DNA of 64,000 bases from NCBI RefSeq assembly GCF_004355005.1, contig NZ_SMSJ01000001.1:248001-312000 (forward strand), given 5' to 3'. Shown one piece after another: positions 8,961-17,436 of the stretch (positions within the stretch are counted from its first letter, which is position 1; each line of letters begins with the position of its first letter). The translations under genes and the position numbers were made by a program. The DNA comes from Dankookia rubra (GTDB taxonomy: Bacteria > Pseudomonadota > Alphaproteobacteria > Acetobacterales > Acetobacteraceae). The notes beneath the pieces are model-generated. The model worked only from the letters and a program-made list of their open reading frames with translations, searched no databases and was not told the DNA's origin.

Positions 8961-9987
8961 TCCGGCCGGGCCAGCGATCGAGGAGGTCACCGATCTACCG
9001 GCGCTCGAGCGGCTGCAGCCGGAATGGGACGCGTTGTGGCAGGCCGTGCCTGATGCGACACCTTTCCAGTCGCCGGCCTGGCTGATCCCGTGGTGGCGGC
9101 ATGTCGGTGACGGGGCGTTGCTGGCGTTGGCGTTGCGCGAGGGCGGCAGGCTGGTCGGGCTTCTCCCCTTCTACCGCTACGCCCGGCCGGAGGGCACCGG
9201 GCGGCTGCTGTTCCCGCTCGGCATTGCCACCACCGACTACCTCGATGCGCTGCTGCTGCCGAGCCAGGCACCCGCACTGGCCGCCCTGGGCCGCCACTTG
9301 GCACTGCGCGCCGATGCGGATGCCTGGGAATGGCCGCAGCTGCGCGCCGGTTCGGCGTTGCTGGCCCTGCCGGTGCCGGCAGGCTGGACAGAGGAGGTCG
9401 CAGCCGCGGACCCCTGCCCCTGCCTCGCCCTGCCCGAACGCCTCGATGCGCTGGCCACGCGCATCTCCGCCAAGACGCTGCGTGATCTCCGCACGGTTCG
9501 CCGCCGGGCGGAGCAGGCCGGGATGCTGGACTGGACGACGGAGGCCGCGGGCATCGAGGCGCCCTTCGACGCGCTGCTCCGCCTGCATGCCGCACGCTGG
9601 GCGACGCGCGGCGAGGGCGGCGTGCTCGCCGATCCTGCCGTTCAGGCCATGCACCGGGATGCCCTGCCCGCGCTGCACCGCGCCGGCCTGCTGCGCTTCC
9701 ACGTCCTGCGGCTCGACGGCGAGATCGTCGCGGTGCTCTATGCCCTGGTCGATCCACCCGGGCGCGCGGCGCGGCGGATCTACTTCTATCTCAGCGGCTT
9801 CGACCCGGCGCTGGAACGCCTCAGCCCGGGCATGCTGTTGGTCGGCCAAGCGGTGGAAGCGGCGATGGCCGAGGGATGCGTCGTCGCCGACTTCCTCCGC
9901 GGGCGCGAGCGCTACAAGTATTTCTGGGGTGCCGAGGATCAGCCGACCTTCCGCCGCCGCCTGGTGCCGCCATGCGCAGCCTGCTGA
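8950..9987 (+). CDS. CelD/BcsL-type GNAT acyltransferase
   Basis: 345 residues. The protein has the two-lobed GNAT arrangement of the CelD/FemAB-like group: PFQSPAWLIPWWRHV near the N-terminus, DLRTVRRRAEQAG in the middle, and the acyl-CoA-binding lobe RRIYFYLSGFDPALERLSPG followed by VVADFLRGRERYKYFWG. Such proteins act in exopolysaccharide or surface-glycan clusters and may acylate amino sugars or transfer amino acids. ATG at 8950 overlaps the preceding stop by 11 bases. After a deacetylase, N-acylation of the freed amine is a reasonable but unproven role. Confidence 0.8.
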   Translation: MRPDPAGPAIEEVTDLPALERLQPEWDALWQAVPDATPFQSPAWLIPWWRHVGDGALLALALREGGRLVGLLPFYRYARPEGTGRLLFPLGIATTDYLDALLLPSQAPALAALGRHLALRADADAWEWPQLRAGSALLALPVPAGWTEEVAAADPCPCLALPERLDALATRISAKTLRDLRTVRRRAEQAGMLDWTTEAAGIEAPFDALLRLHAARWATRGEGGVLADPAVQAMHRDALPALHRAGLLRFHVLRLDGEIVAVLYALVDPPGRAARRIYFYLSGFDPALERLSPGMLLVGQAVEAAMAEGCVVADFLRGRERYKYFWGAEDQPTFRRRLVPPCAAC

Positions 9988-11093
9988 TCGTGCTCGACAG
10001 CGTCGGCGTCGGCGCAGCACCGGATGCCCACCGGTACGGCGATGCGGGTGCCGATACGCTCGGCCATGTCATCGCCCGCACCGGGCTGCGGCTGCCGGTC
10101 CTGGACGCGCTCGGCCTCACCTCCATCACCGGGCACGAAGGCCCTACCCCCCATGCGAGTTGGGGCCGCATGCGGCCGCGTGCCGCGGGCAAGGACAGCA
10201 CGACCGGGCATTGGGAGATCGCCGGCATCGTCGCGGAGCGTCCATTCGCCGTCTTCGACGCCTTCCCCCCCGCGCTGCTGGCGCCGATCGAGGCGGAGGC
10301 GGGCACCGGCTTCCTCGGCAACATCCCGGCCAGCGGCACCGAGATCATCGAACGGCTGGGGCCGGAGCATCTGCGGACCGGCCTGCCCATCCTCTATACC
10401 TCGGCCGATTCCGTGCTGCAGATCGCGGCGCATGAGGCGGTGATCCCGCCCAGCCGGCTCTACGCGATTTGCGAGATCGCGCGCCGCCATGCCGATGCCT
10501 GGGCTGTCGGACGCGTCATCGCCCGTCCCTTCGAAGGCAGCCCGGGCGCCTTCTGCCGCACGCCGCGCCGGCACGACTTCGCCCTGCGCCCGCCGCGCAG
10601 CGTTCTCGATGCGCTGGTCGAGGCGGGGCTTCCGGTGCAAGGCATCGGCAAGACCGCCGACCTTTTCGCCGGCCGCGGCTTTACAGGTTCCACCCCGACC
10701 ATTTCGAACACCGCGGGCCTGCGGGCGATCGCCGAGACCTGGGCGGCAACGCGCGAGGGCCTGGTCTTCGCCAATCTCGTCGATTTCGACACGGAGTTCG
10801 GCCATCGCCGCGACCCCGCTGGCTATGCGCGCGCGCTGGCGGAATTCGATGCCTGGCTCGGCGGCTTCCTGCCCGCCTGCGCGCCGGGGGACCTGTTGAT
10901 CGTCACCGCGGACCATGGCAACGATCCGACGCATTCCGGCACCGACCATACGCGAGAGGAGGTGCCGCTGTTGCTGCGCCATGCCGGGCGCCGGGATCCG
11001 CTCGGCACGCGCGACGGCTTTGGCGATGTCGCTGCGACGCTTGCGGACTTCCATCGCGTCGCCTGGCCGGATGGGCGGTCCTGCCTGGCATGA
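9972..11093 (+). CDS. deoB: Phosphopentomutase
   Basis: 373 residues. Interconverts (deoxy)ribose 1-phosphate and 5-phosphate; alkaline phosphatase superfamily with two Mn ions. The opening metal motif is LIVLDSVGVGAAPDA, the phospho-Thr region is GKDSTTGHWE, and TADHGNDPTHSGTDHTREEV gives the C-terminal metal ligands. Length is slightly under the usual 390-400. ATG at 9972 overlaps the acyltransferase by 16 bases, and its stop forms ATGA with the next gene. No other nucleoside-salvage genes are near, so its place in a glycosyltransferase operon is unexplained. Confidence 0.92.
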   Translation: MRSLLIVLDSVGVGAAPDAHRYGDAGADTLGHVIARTGLRLPVLDALGLTSITGHEGPTPHASWGRMRPRAAGKDSTTGHWEIAGIVAERPFAVFDAFPPALLAPIEAEAGTGFLGNIPASGTEIIERLGPEHLRTGLPILYTSADSVLQIAAHEAVIPPSRLYAICEIARRHADAWAVGRVIARPFEGSPGAFCRTPRRHDFALRPPRSVLDALVEAGLPVQGIGKTADLFAGRGFTGSTPTISNTAGLRAIAETWAATREGLVFANLVDFDTEFGHRRDPAGYARALAEFDAWLGGFLPACAPGDLLIVTADHGNDPTHSGTDHTREEVPLLLRHAGRRDPLGTRDGFGDVAATLADFHRVAWPDGRSCLA

Positions 11094-11941
11094 CGCCGCT
11101 CGACGACTACCTCGGCGGGCGCGTCTCCGCGCCGGTGGCGCTCATGCGCCTGCTGCTGGAGGGCAGGCCGGCCGCCACGGTTGTGGCACGCCTGGCGACG
11201 GCTGCGGAGGCGGAGCCCGCCCTGGCCCCGCTGCTCGCCCTGGCCGAATCCGAGCAGGACGGGCTGCTGACGATCGAGCGCATGCTCCGCGCCGGCGCGA
11301 TTCATGCCGAGCAGTCGGACGCCGCGACCGCCATCGCCGAGAGCCGCGCCATGTTCGACCGGCTGGTGCGGATCAGCCCGGAGGCAAGCGTCGCCGCCTA
11401 TAGCCTCGGAGACCCGGCGCTGCTGGCCGAGGCGACCGCCGAACTTGTGGAGTGGCTGCGCGCGCAGGACCTGCTGGCAGGTCGGCCGGACATCCTCGAC
11501 CTCGGCTGCGGCATCGGCCGGTTGGCAGCGGCGCTGGCGGCGGAGGCGGGATCGGTCCTGGGCCTCGACGTCTCGCCCGCGATGATCGCGGAAGCCCGGG
11601 CGCGGCATCCCGGCCTGCGCTTCGAGACCTGTTCCGGGGGCGACCTGGCGGGGCTTGCCGATGCCTGCTGCGACCTGGTTCTGGCGGTTGACGTCTTCCC
11701 CTACCTCGTCCAGGGCGGCCTCGGCCTCGCCGGCCGCATGATGGCCGAGGCCGCGCGTGTGCTGCGGCCGGGCGGCACGCTGCTGATCCTGAATTTCAGC
11801 TATCGCGGCGCGACGGCCGACCGGCACGACCTGCCAGCGATCGCCGCCGCCAGCGGCTTCGGCGTGGTGCGCAACGGCACGCGGGAGTTCGTGCTGTGGG
11901 ACGGCAGCATCTTCTGGCTGCGGCACGACGCGCAACCCTGA
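11090..11941 (+). CDS. Class I SAM-dependent methyltransferase
   Basis: 283 residues. A helical N-terminal extension of about 120 residues precedes the Rossmann methyltransferase domain. Motif I is ILDLGCGIGRLAAALA, followed by VLGLDVSPAMIAEAR, DLVLAVDVFPYLVQGG and LRPGGTLLILNFS. The ATGA overlap with deoB fixes the start. It is the second methyltransferase in the operon; small-molecule O- or N-methylation is likely, substrate unknown. A 45-base gap follows, the largest in the operon. Confidence 0.82.
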   Translation: MTPLDDYLGGRVSAPVALMRLLLEGRPAATVVARLATAAEAEPALAPLLALAESEQDGLLTIERMLRAGAIHAEQSDAATAIAESRAMFDRLVRISPEASVAAYSLGDPALLAEATAELVEWLRAQDLLAGRPDILDLGCGIGRLAAALAAEAGSVLGLDVSPAMIAEARARHPGLRFETCSGGDLAGLADACCDLVLAVDVFPYLVQGGLGLAGRMMAEAARVLRPGGTLLILNFSYRGATADRHDLPAIAAASGFGVVRNGTREFVLWDGSIFWLRHDAQP

Positions 11942-11986
11942 ACTCCGGCCAGGGTTGCTGCTTACCAGTCCCCACAAGGATCCGCC

Positions 11987-13387
11987 TTGACCAGCCTGCC
12001 CTGGATCGGTCGCGCGACGGACGCGCCCTATTTCAACGATGACTCAGGCGCCGCCTGGACCCCGATCGGCCAGAACGACGCGATCACTTGGCCCGAGCTT
12101 GCCGGACTCTATCGCCGGCGCGACCTGCCCGGCGTGGAACGCCACCTGCAATGGCTGAAGGACAGCGGCGTCACCTGCCTGCGGCTGATGCTGGAATACT
12201 GCCAGCGCGACCACCGTTATTTCGAGCTCGCGCCCGGCCGCTTCAACCTGTCGCTGGTGCGGCTCTGGGACGACCTGGTCGCCTTGTGCCAAGTGATCGG
12301 GCTGCGGCTGCTGCTGACGCCTTTCGATACCTTCTTCCTGTGGAACCGCTGGAAGCACCATCCCTACAACCGCGCCAATGGCGGCCCCTGCGCCTCCCGC
12401 CGCAAGCTTCTGGTCTGCCCGGCGACGCGGCAGGCGGTGAAGGCACGGCTGGCCTTCGCCACGGAGCGCTGGGGCGGCAGCGGCGTCATCTTCGCCTGGG
12501 ACCTTTGGAACGAGATGCATCCCGCCCAGGCCGGCGGCGACCCCGCGGGTTTCGCGCAGTTCATCGACGACGTGGCACCCTTCCTCCGCGCGCTCGAAAC
12601 GCGACTGCATGGCCGGGCGCACCTGCAGACCGTCTCGGTCTTCGGGCCTGAGCTCGGCTGGAAGCCCTGGCTGAACGAGCCGATCTTCCGCCACCCCGCC
12701 CTCGATTTCGCCAGCAGCCATTTCTACGAGGAAGGCACCATCGACGACCCGCGCGACACCGTGGTGCCCGCGATCAGCACCGGCCGGCTGGTGCGGCAAG
12801 CGCTGGCGCAGATCACCGATGCGCGTCCCTTCCACGAATCGGAACATGGCCCGATCCACACCTTCAAGGACCGCCACCGCACGCTGCCGGAGGCGTTCGA
12901 CGACGAGTATTTCCGCCACATGCAATGGGCGCAGCTCGCCTCGGGTGCGGTGGGTGGCGGCATGCGGTGGCCGAACCGTCATCCGCATACGCTGACACCC
13001 GGGATGCGGCGCGCCCAGCGGGCGCTGGCGGATTTCCTGCCGCTGGTGGACTGGCCGCGCTTCCGCCGCGGCAACCTGAACGAGGAGATCGGGATCGACC
13101 CGGACATTGCGGCCTTCGGCTGCGGCGACGCGCGGCAGGCCGTGGTCTGGCTGCTGCGGCGCGGGCCGCTGCTGCCGGATGGCCGGCTGGATGCGGCGAT
13201 GCCGCCACGCCCCGCGACGCTGCGGCTGCCCGGCCTGGCGCCGGGACGCTACCGCGCCGCGTTGTGGGAGACCCAGGCCGGCCGGCCGGCCGGCGAGCTC
13301 GAGGCCAACTCGCAGGGCAACGGAATACTCGTCGCCCGTCTGCCGCCCTTCGCCGGCGACATCGCCCTCGCCATCGGGCCGGCATGA
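11987..13387 (+). CDS. GH5-like (cellulase-type) glycoside hydrolase fold protein
   Basis: 466 residues with a TTG start at 11987 preceded by AAGGA. Clan A signatures are FAWDLWNEMHP (acid/base Glu) and FHESEHGPIHTF (nucleophile Glu), separated by about 130 residues as expected. WLKDSGVTCLRLMLEYCQRD is the barrel's early strand. A C-terminal beta-rich tail of about 100 residues follows. There is no signal peptide, so it is probably cytoplasmic. Its stop overlaps the exchanger start at ATGA. Substrate unknown; activity on the operon's glycoside is a guess. Confidence 0.82.
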   Translation: MTSLPWIGRATDAPYFNDDSGAAWTPIGQNDAITWPELAGLYRRRDLPGVERHLQWLKDSGVTCLRLMLEYCQRDHRYFELAPGRFNLSLVRLWDDLVALCQVIGLRLLLTPFDTFFLWNRWKHHPYNRANGGPCASRRKLLVCPATRQAVKARLAFATERWGGSGVIFAWDLWNEMHPAQAGGDPAGFAQFIDDVAPFLRALETRLHGRAHLQTVSVFGPELGWKPWLNEPIFRHPALDFASSHFYEEGTIDDPRDTVVPAISTGRLVRQALAQITDARPFHESEHGPIHTFKDRHRTLPEAFDDEYFRHMQWAQLASGAVGGGMRWPNRHPHTLTPGMRRAQRALADFLPLVDWPRFRRGNLNEEIGIDPDIAAFGCGDARQAVVWLLRRGPLLPDGRLDAAMPPRPATLRLPGLAPGRYRAALWETQAGRPAGELEANSQGNGILVARLPPFAGDIALAIGPA

Positions 13388-14346
13388 TCGCGCTGTTGCC
13401 ATGGCTGGGGCTGGTGCTGCTCGGCATTGGCGCGATGCAATGGGGCGCGGCGCGGGCGGCGGAGCTGCTGCAGGCGCTGCGCAACCGCTGGGGCCTGCCG
13501 GCCACTGCCGGTGGCGCGCTGATGGGCATCGCCACCGCGGCCCCGGAGACGGCGGTGAACCTCTCCTCCGCCGCCTTCGGCTGGCCGGATATCGGCCTCG
13601 GCGCGGCGCTCGGCTCCAACGTGCCGGCGCTGCCGCTTGCGGTGCTGCTCTCCTGGCTCGCCAGCCGGCTGCGGCCGGAACCGGAAGCGCCGCCCGCGGT
13701 GCAGCCGCAGGTCGTGGAGGTGCAGGCGCTGCCCTATCTCGGCACCGTGCTGCTGCTGACGGCGCTGACCCTGCCGCCGCCGCTCGCCGGACTGCAGCCG
13801 GTGGACGGCGCGATCCTTTGTGCCGCCTTCGCCGCCTATATCGGCCATGCGCTGCTTCGCCGCCCTTGGGTGGAACGCGCGCCAATGCCGGCCGGCGTCG
13901 CGCGCCGCGCCGCGATCGGCGTGCCGGCGATCGGGCTCGGCGCGCTGGCCAGCGTCATCGGCGCGCAGCATGTCGGCGGGCCGCTCGGCATGCCGGACAT
14001 GGTGGTGGGGCTCTTCGTCATCGGCCTGCTCTGCGCCTTGCCGGAAAGCTGGTCGGCCTGGCGCTTCACGCGGGACGGGAAGCCGACGGTGGCCATTGCC
14101 GCGGTGATGGGCGACGGCATCGTCTCGCTCACCGTCGCGCTGCTGCCGCTGGCGGTGATCGGTGCCGCGGTCGGCGACGTGGCGATCTATGCGCTGAACA
14201 TCGGCTTCCTGGTCGCGGTGCTGGCGGCCTACGCCCTCCGCAACCACCGCAGGCGCGGTCAGGCGATGGGGCCCGGCTTCGTCGCGCTGCTCTGCACGGG
14301 GTACGTCGCCTATCTCGCCGCCACCGTGTTCCTGCTCAGGCGCTAG
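13384..14346 (+). CDS. Sodium/calcium exchanger (CaCA) family membrane protein
   Basis: 320 residues with about ten hydrophobic segments. The two alpha repeats carry the family signatures GIATAAPETAVNLSSAAFGW and FVIGLLCALPESWSAW, each with the acidic residue that binds the cation. Inner-membrane cation antiport is the family function. It starts inside the GH5-like stop codon and is the last gene of the plus-strand operon; its end overlaps the tail of the convergent GMC gene by 11 bases. Confidence 0.8.
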   Translation: MIALLPWLGLVLLGIGAMQWGAARAAELLQALRNRWGLPATAGGALMGIATAAPETAVNLSSAAFGWPDIGLGAALGSNVPALPLAVLLSWLASRLRPEPEAPPAVQPQVVEVQALPYLGTVLLLTALTLPPPLAGLQPVDGAILCAAFAAYIGHALLRRPWVERAPMPAGVARRAAIGVPAIGLGALASVIGAQHVGGPLGMPDMVVGLFVIGLLCALPESWSAWRFTRDGKPTVAIAAVMGDGIVSLTVALLPLAVIGAAVGDVAIYALNIGFLVAVLAAYALRNHRRRGQAMGPGFVALLCTGYVAYLAATVFLLRR

Positions 14347-15901
14347 CGCGCATCCGCCGGGCCAGGTTCTCGCCGATCATGACGCAGGTGAAGTGCAGGT
14401 TGGCGCGGCAGTCCGTCGGCATGATGGAGGCATCGGCGACGCGCAGGCCGGTGACGCCGCGGACGGTCAGGTCCGGGTCGACCACGCCGCGCGGATCCTC
14501 GTAGGCGGTCATGCGGCACGTCCCGGCGGCGTGCTGGATGTCGCCAGCCTCCCGCAGCATCAGCGCGTCCAGCGCCGCGTCCGGCAGGTCGGCGGCCTCC
14601 GTCATGGTCAGGGCGCTGTCGCCGAAGGTGATGGAATCGGCGAGGCCGGCGACCTCCGGCCGGGCGCAGAGCGCCGCCAGCCTTCGCACGCCGTCGCGCA
14701 GCCGCAAGCGGTCGCGCGGATCGGCCAGCATGTTTTCCTCGACGATGGGCTGCGCCTCCGGATCGGCCGACGCAAGCCGCACCTCGCCGCGCGAGAAGGC
14801 ATCGTACAGCGCGACGCCGATCGCGCCCGAGGCCGCGGGCAGGTCGCCGGCCAGGCCGCGGTGGTTGTAAGCGATCATGATCATGTCGCGCGCGCCGCCG
14901 CCGCCGAGGCCGCTGCTGTAGGTCAGGCAGCAGTTGGTGTGGCGCGCATCGGCGCCCCGCGCCACATGCGCTGGCTTCAGCGCAAGGGTGGCGCGCAGGA
15001 TCGGGTGGTCCATGAAATGCTGTCCCACCGCCGGCAGGCCGTGCAGCACCGGGATGCCAAGCGCGGCGAGTGCCGCCGCAGGGCCGATGCCGGAGCGCAT
15101 CAGGATGCAGGGGCTGTGGATCGCGCCGGCGCAGAGCACCACCTCGCGCGCCGCGATCTCCTCCCATGCCGCGCCGAACCGCACCCGCACGCCGCGGGCG
15201 CGGGTGCCCTCGAAGACCACGCGGTCGACCAGCGCGCCGCCGCGGATGGTCAGGTTCGCCCGGCCGCGCGCCGGCTCGAGATAGCCGTCATTGGTGGTGA
15301 TGCGCTGGCCGTTCCGGCTGTTGATCGGGTTGCAGGAGATGCCCTCGCCTTCCGGCGCGTTCAGGTCGGCCTTCCAGGGATAGCCCGCGGCGAGCGCCGC
15401 ATCGCGCAGCGCGAGATCCACGGCGCCCCAGTCGCCGATGGGCACGCGATGCACCGGCAGCGGGCCGCCGCGGCGGATGCCCGGCGCCACGCCGGTATCC
15501 GCATCGTCCTCGATGGCGTCGAAAAGAGGCAGGACATCGCGCGCCGACCAGCCCTCGCACCCCGCCTCGGCCCAGGCATCGAAGGCGGCCGGCACGCCGC
15601 GGATGGCGATCTGCGCATTGACCGCGGAGGAGCCGCCGAGCGCTTTCCCGCGCCAGTAGAATTTTGGCTCCTGCGCCGCCGTCCGGCGGGTCATCAGTCC
15701 CGGCCATTGCCACTGCGCCTGATGCGCCGGGTCGTGCATGAAGGGGATGATGTTGGCGCTGCGCAAGGCAGGCGGCGCCTCTGCCGCGCGCCAGTCGCGG
15801 CCGGCTTCCAGCAGCAGCAAGCGGCGCCCGGAATCCTCGCTCAGCCGCGCCGCCAGGGGCGCCCCGGCCGAGCCGGCGCCGACCACGATCACGTCGTACA
15901 T
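14336..15901 (-). CDS. GMC family FAD-dependent oxidoreductase (choline dehydrogenase-like)
   Basis: 521 residues. The FAD site is VIVVGAGSAGAPLAARLSE at the N-terminus, with GKALGGSSAVNAQIAIRG as the first GMC signature and EVVLCAGAIHSPCILMRSGI as the second. The C-terminal catalytic His lies in DIQHAAGTCRM. It oxidises alcohols, possibly choline, polyethylene glycol or another primary alcohol; the family does not allow a substrate to be named. ATG at 15901 was chosen because the FAD motif begins immediately after it. Confidence 0.9.
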   Translation of the reverse strand: MYDVIVVGAGSAGAPLAARLSEDSGRRLLLLEAGRDWRAAEAPPALRSANIIPFMHDPAHQAQWQWPGLMTRRTAAQEPKFYWRGKALGGSSAVNAQIAIRGVPAAFDAWAEAGCEGWSARDVLPLFDAIEDDADTGVAPGIRRGGPLPVHRVPIGDWGAVDLALRDAALAAGYPWKADLNAPEGEGISCNPINSRNGQRITTNDGYLEPARGRANLTIRGGALVDRVVFEGTRARGVRVRFGAAWEEIAAREVVLCAGAIHSPCILMRSGIGPAAALAALGIPVLHGLPAVGQHFMDHPILRATLALKPAHVARGADARHTNCCLTYSSGLGGGGARDMIMIAYNHRGLAGDLPAASGAIGVALYDAFSRGEVRLASADPEAQPIVEENMLADPRDRLRLRDGVRRLAALCARPEVAGLADSITFGDSALTMTEAADLPDAALDALMLREAGDIQHAAGTCRMTAYEDPRGVVDPDLTVRGVTGLRVADASIMPTDCRANLHFTCVMIGENLARRMRASA

Positions 15902-16010
15902 GCAGGGTATCCCTCGCCTCGCCGCGGCGATCCTAACGGCGCTTGCGGCGGCCGGCGACCCGGGGCGAGGATGCGCCCGACCGCGCCGCAGCGCGGCACG
16001 GGAGGACAGC

Positions 16011-16910
16011 ATGACCGCACGCCGGACCGACCCCGAGATCCAGGCCATCCGCGACCTGCTCGCCGCGCGCCCCAGGCCGGCCGAACTCGCCGAGCGCCGG
16101 CGCCGGCTGGACGCGCTCGGCGGGAGTTATCCGCTGCCGGCCGATATCCGCGTCGAGCCGACGCGGGCCGGCGGCGTGCCCGCCGAATGGAGCGAGGCGC
16201 CGGGCGCCGATGCCTCGCGCGCGCTGCTCTTCCTGCATGGCGGCGGCTATGTCTCCGGCTCCATCGCCAGCCACCGGCCGATGGTGGCGGAAGCCGGGCG
16301 GCAGGCGGGGCTGCGCACGCTGGCGCTCGACTACCGCCTGGCGCCGGAGCACCCCTTCCCCGCCGCGCTGGACGATGCCGTCACCGGCTACCGGCACCTG
16401 CTGGAAAGCGGCTTCGCGCCGGGTCGCATTGCCATCGGCGGCGACAGCGCCGGCGGCGGGCTGACCGCAGCGACCCTGCTGGCGCTGCGCGACCAGGGCC
16501 TGCCGATGCCGGGCTGCGCCTGGCTGGTCAGCCCCTGGGTCGATCTGGAGAGCGCCTCGGCCAGCATGGAAACCAAGGCGGCGACCGACCCGATGGTACA
16601 GAAGCCCTACCTGCTGGAGATCGCGGCGATGTACCGCGGCGGCACGGCGGCGCGGACGCCGCTGGTCTCGCCGCTATACGCCGACCTGCACGGCCTGCCG
16701 CCGCTGCTGGTGCAGGTGGGCTCGGCCGAGACGCTGCTGGACGAGGGCGTGGCCTTCGCGGGGAAGGCGGGTGCCGCGGAGGTCGCGGTGACGCTCGAGG
16801 TCTGGCCGGACATGATCCATGTCTGGCACCTGTTCCATCCGCAGCTTGCCGCGGGGCGGCGGGCGATCGCCAAGGCGGGGACGTTCATCCGCGAGCATCT
16901 CGCGGGGTAG
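16011..16910 (+). CDS. Alpha/beta hydrolase, hormone-sensitive-lipase family
   Basis: 299 residues. The oxyanion motif is LLFLHGGGYVSGS, the nucleophile elbow is IGGDSAGGGLTAA, and the catalytic His is in PDMIHVWHLF near the C-terminus. YRLAPEHPFPAAL is typical of the family. It hydrolyses short-chain esters; no signal peptide is seen. ATG at 16011 follows GGAGGACAGC at good spacing. It ends 11 bases before an intergenic repeat element. A relative lies at 44601. Confidence 0.88.
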   Translation: MTARRTDPEIQAIRDLLAARPRPAELAERRRRLDALGGSYPLPADIRVEPTRAGGVPAEWSEAPGADASRALLFLHGGGYVSGSIASHRPMVAEAGRQAGLRTLALDYRLAPEHPFPAALDDAVTGYRHLLESGFAPGRIAIGGDSAGGGLTAATLLALRDQGLPMPGCAWLVSPWVDLESASASMETKAATDPMVQKPYLLEIAAMYRGGTAARTPLVSPLYADLHGLPPLLVQVGSAETLLDEGVAFAGKAGAAEVAVTLEVWPDMIHVWHLFHPQLAAGRRAIAKAGTFIREHLAG

Positions 16911-16920
16911 GCAAGGAAGG

Positions 16921-17046
16921 TTGGGGAGGAAAAGGCATTTCCTCCCCAAGCCCCACCTTTGCTTTCTGTGAGTCGGCACACGTTGCGAAGCGAGTGCCGA
17001 CTCAGAAAAATAGATGAGGGGTCCGGGGAGAATACCTTCTCCCCGG
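16921..17046. repeat. Multi-hairpin intergenic repeat, copy A
   Basis: Three inverted repeats in order. Hairpin 1 (16921-16949) pairs TTGGGGAGGAAA with TTTCCTCCCCAA. Hairpin 2 pairs TGAGTCGGCAC (16969-16979) with GTGCCGACTCA (16994-17004). Hairpin 3 (17023-17046) pairs CCGGGGAGAA with TTCTCCCCGG around TACC. It lies between two convergent genes, 10 bases from each stop. The same plan recurs near 24524, 44449, 58805 and 60890. Confidence 0.85.
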
Positions 17047-17056
17047 CCTTCTTGGT

Positions 17057-17368
17057 TCAGCTCGCCGGCGTCAGCACATGGATTACCCGGCTGGCGATCA
17101 TCTCGCGCGTCTTCGCCGCATAGGCCGCCATGTGCGGCGCCGCGCCATGTGCCTTCAGCGCGTCCAGGCTCTCCCACTTCTCGATGACGACGAAGGTGTC
17201 GCCGCCGAGCGGCGTCTGGATTTTGCCCATGCCCTCGGCGTCGATCGCCGGGCCGTATTCGATGCAGCCCTGCTCGGCATGGACGGCGGGCATGTTGGCG
17301 CGGAAATGCTCCAGGATCTGCTCCCGCATGCCGGGCTTGGCGGTGATCATGGCGAGTACGTGGATCAT
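17057..17368 (-). CDS. Putative quinol monooxygenase (ABM domain)
   Basis: 103 residues, a single antibiotic-biosynthesis-monooxygenase domain of ferredoxin-like fold, usually a dimer. It opens MIHVLAMITAKPGMREQILE and contains EQGCIEYGPAID and TFVVIEKWESLDALKAH, the signature of YgiN-like proteins. Members oxidise quinols or act in stress responses; the substrate here is unknown. It ends against repeat copy A. Confidence 0.82.
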   Translation of the reverse strand: MIHVLAMITAKPGMREQILEHFRANMPAVHAEQGCIEYGPAIDAEGMGKIQTPLGGDTFVVIEKWESLDALKAHGAAPHMAAYAAKTREMIASRVIHVLTPAS

Positions 17369-17436
17369 GGTCGGACGTTCCCCCTCCTTGTGGATGGCGA
17401 AACCTAGGCCGGGCGCGGTGCCCTGCCAACCGCGGC

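Noticed and set aside
741-9987. True mycothiol biosynthesis locus
   Set aside because: No MshC-like cysteine ligase is present and the GNAT is CelD-like rather than MshD-like; only the general chemistry is similar.
14393-17017. 874-codon frame antisense to the GMC gene and into the esterase region
   Set aside because: Low-complexity Arg/Ala/Gly-rich translation with no recognisable domain; genuine genes cover the same bases.
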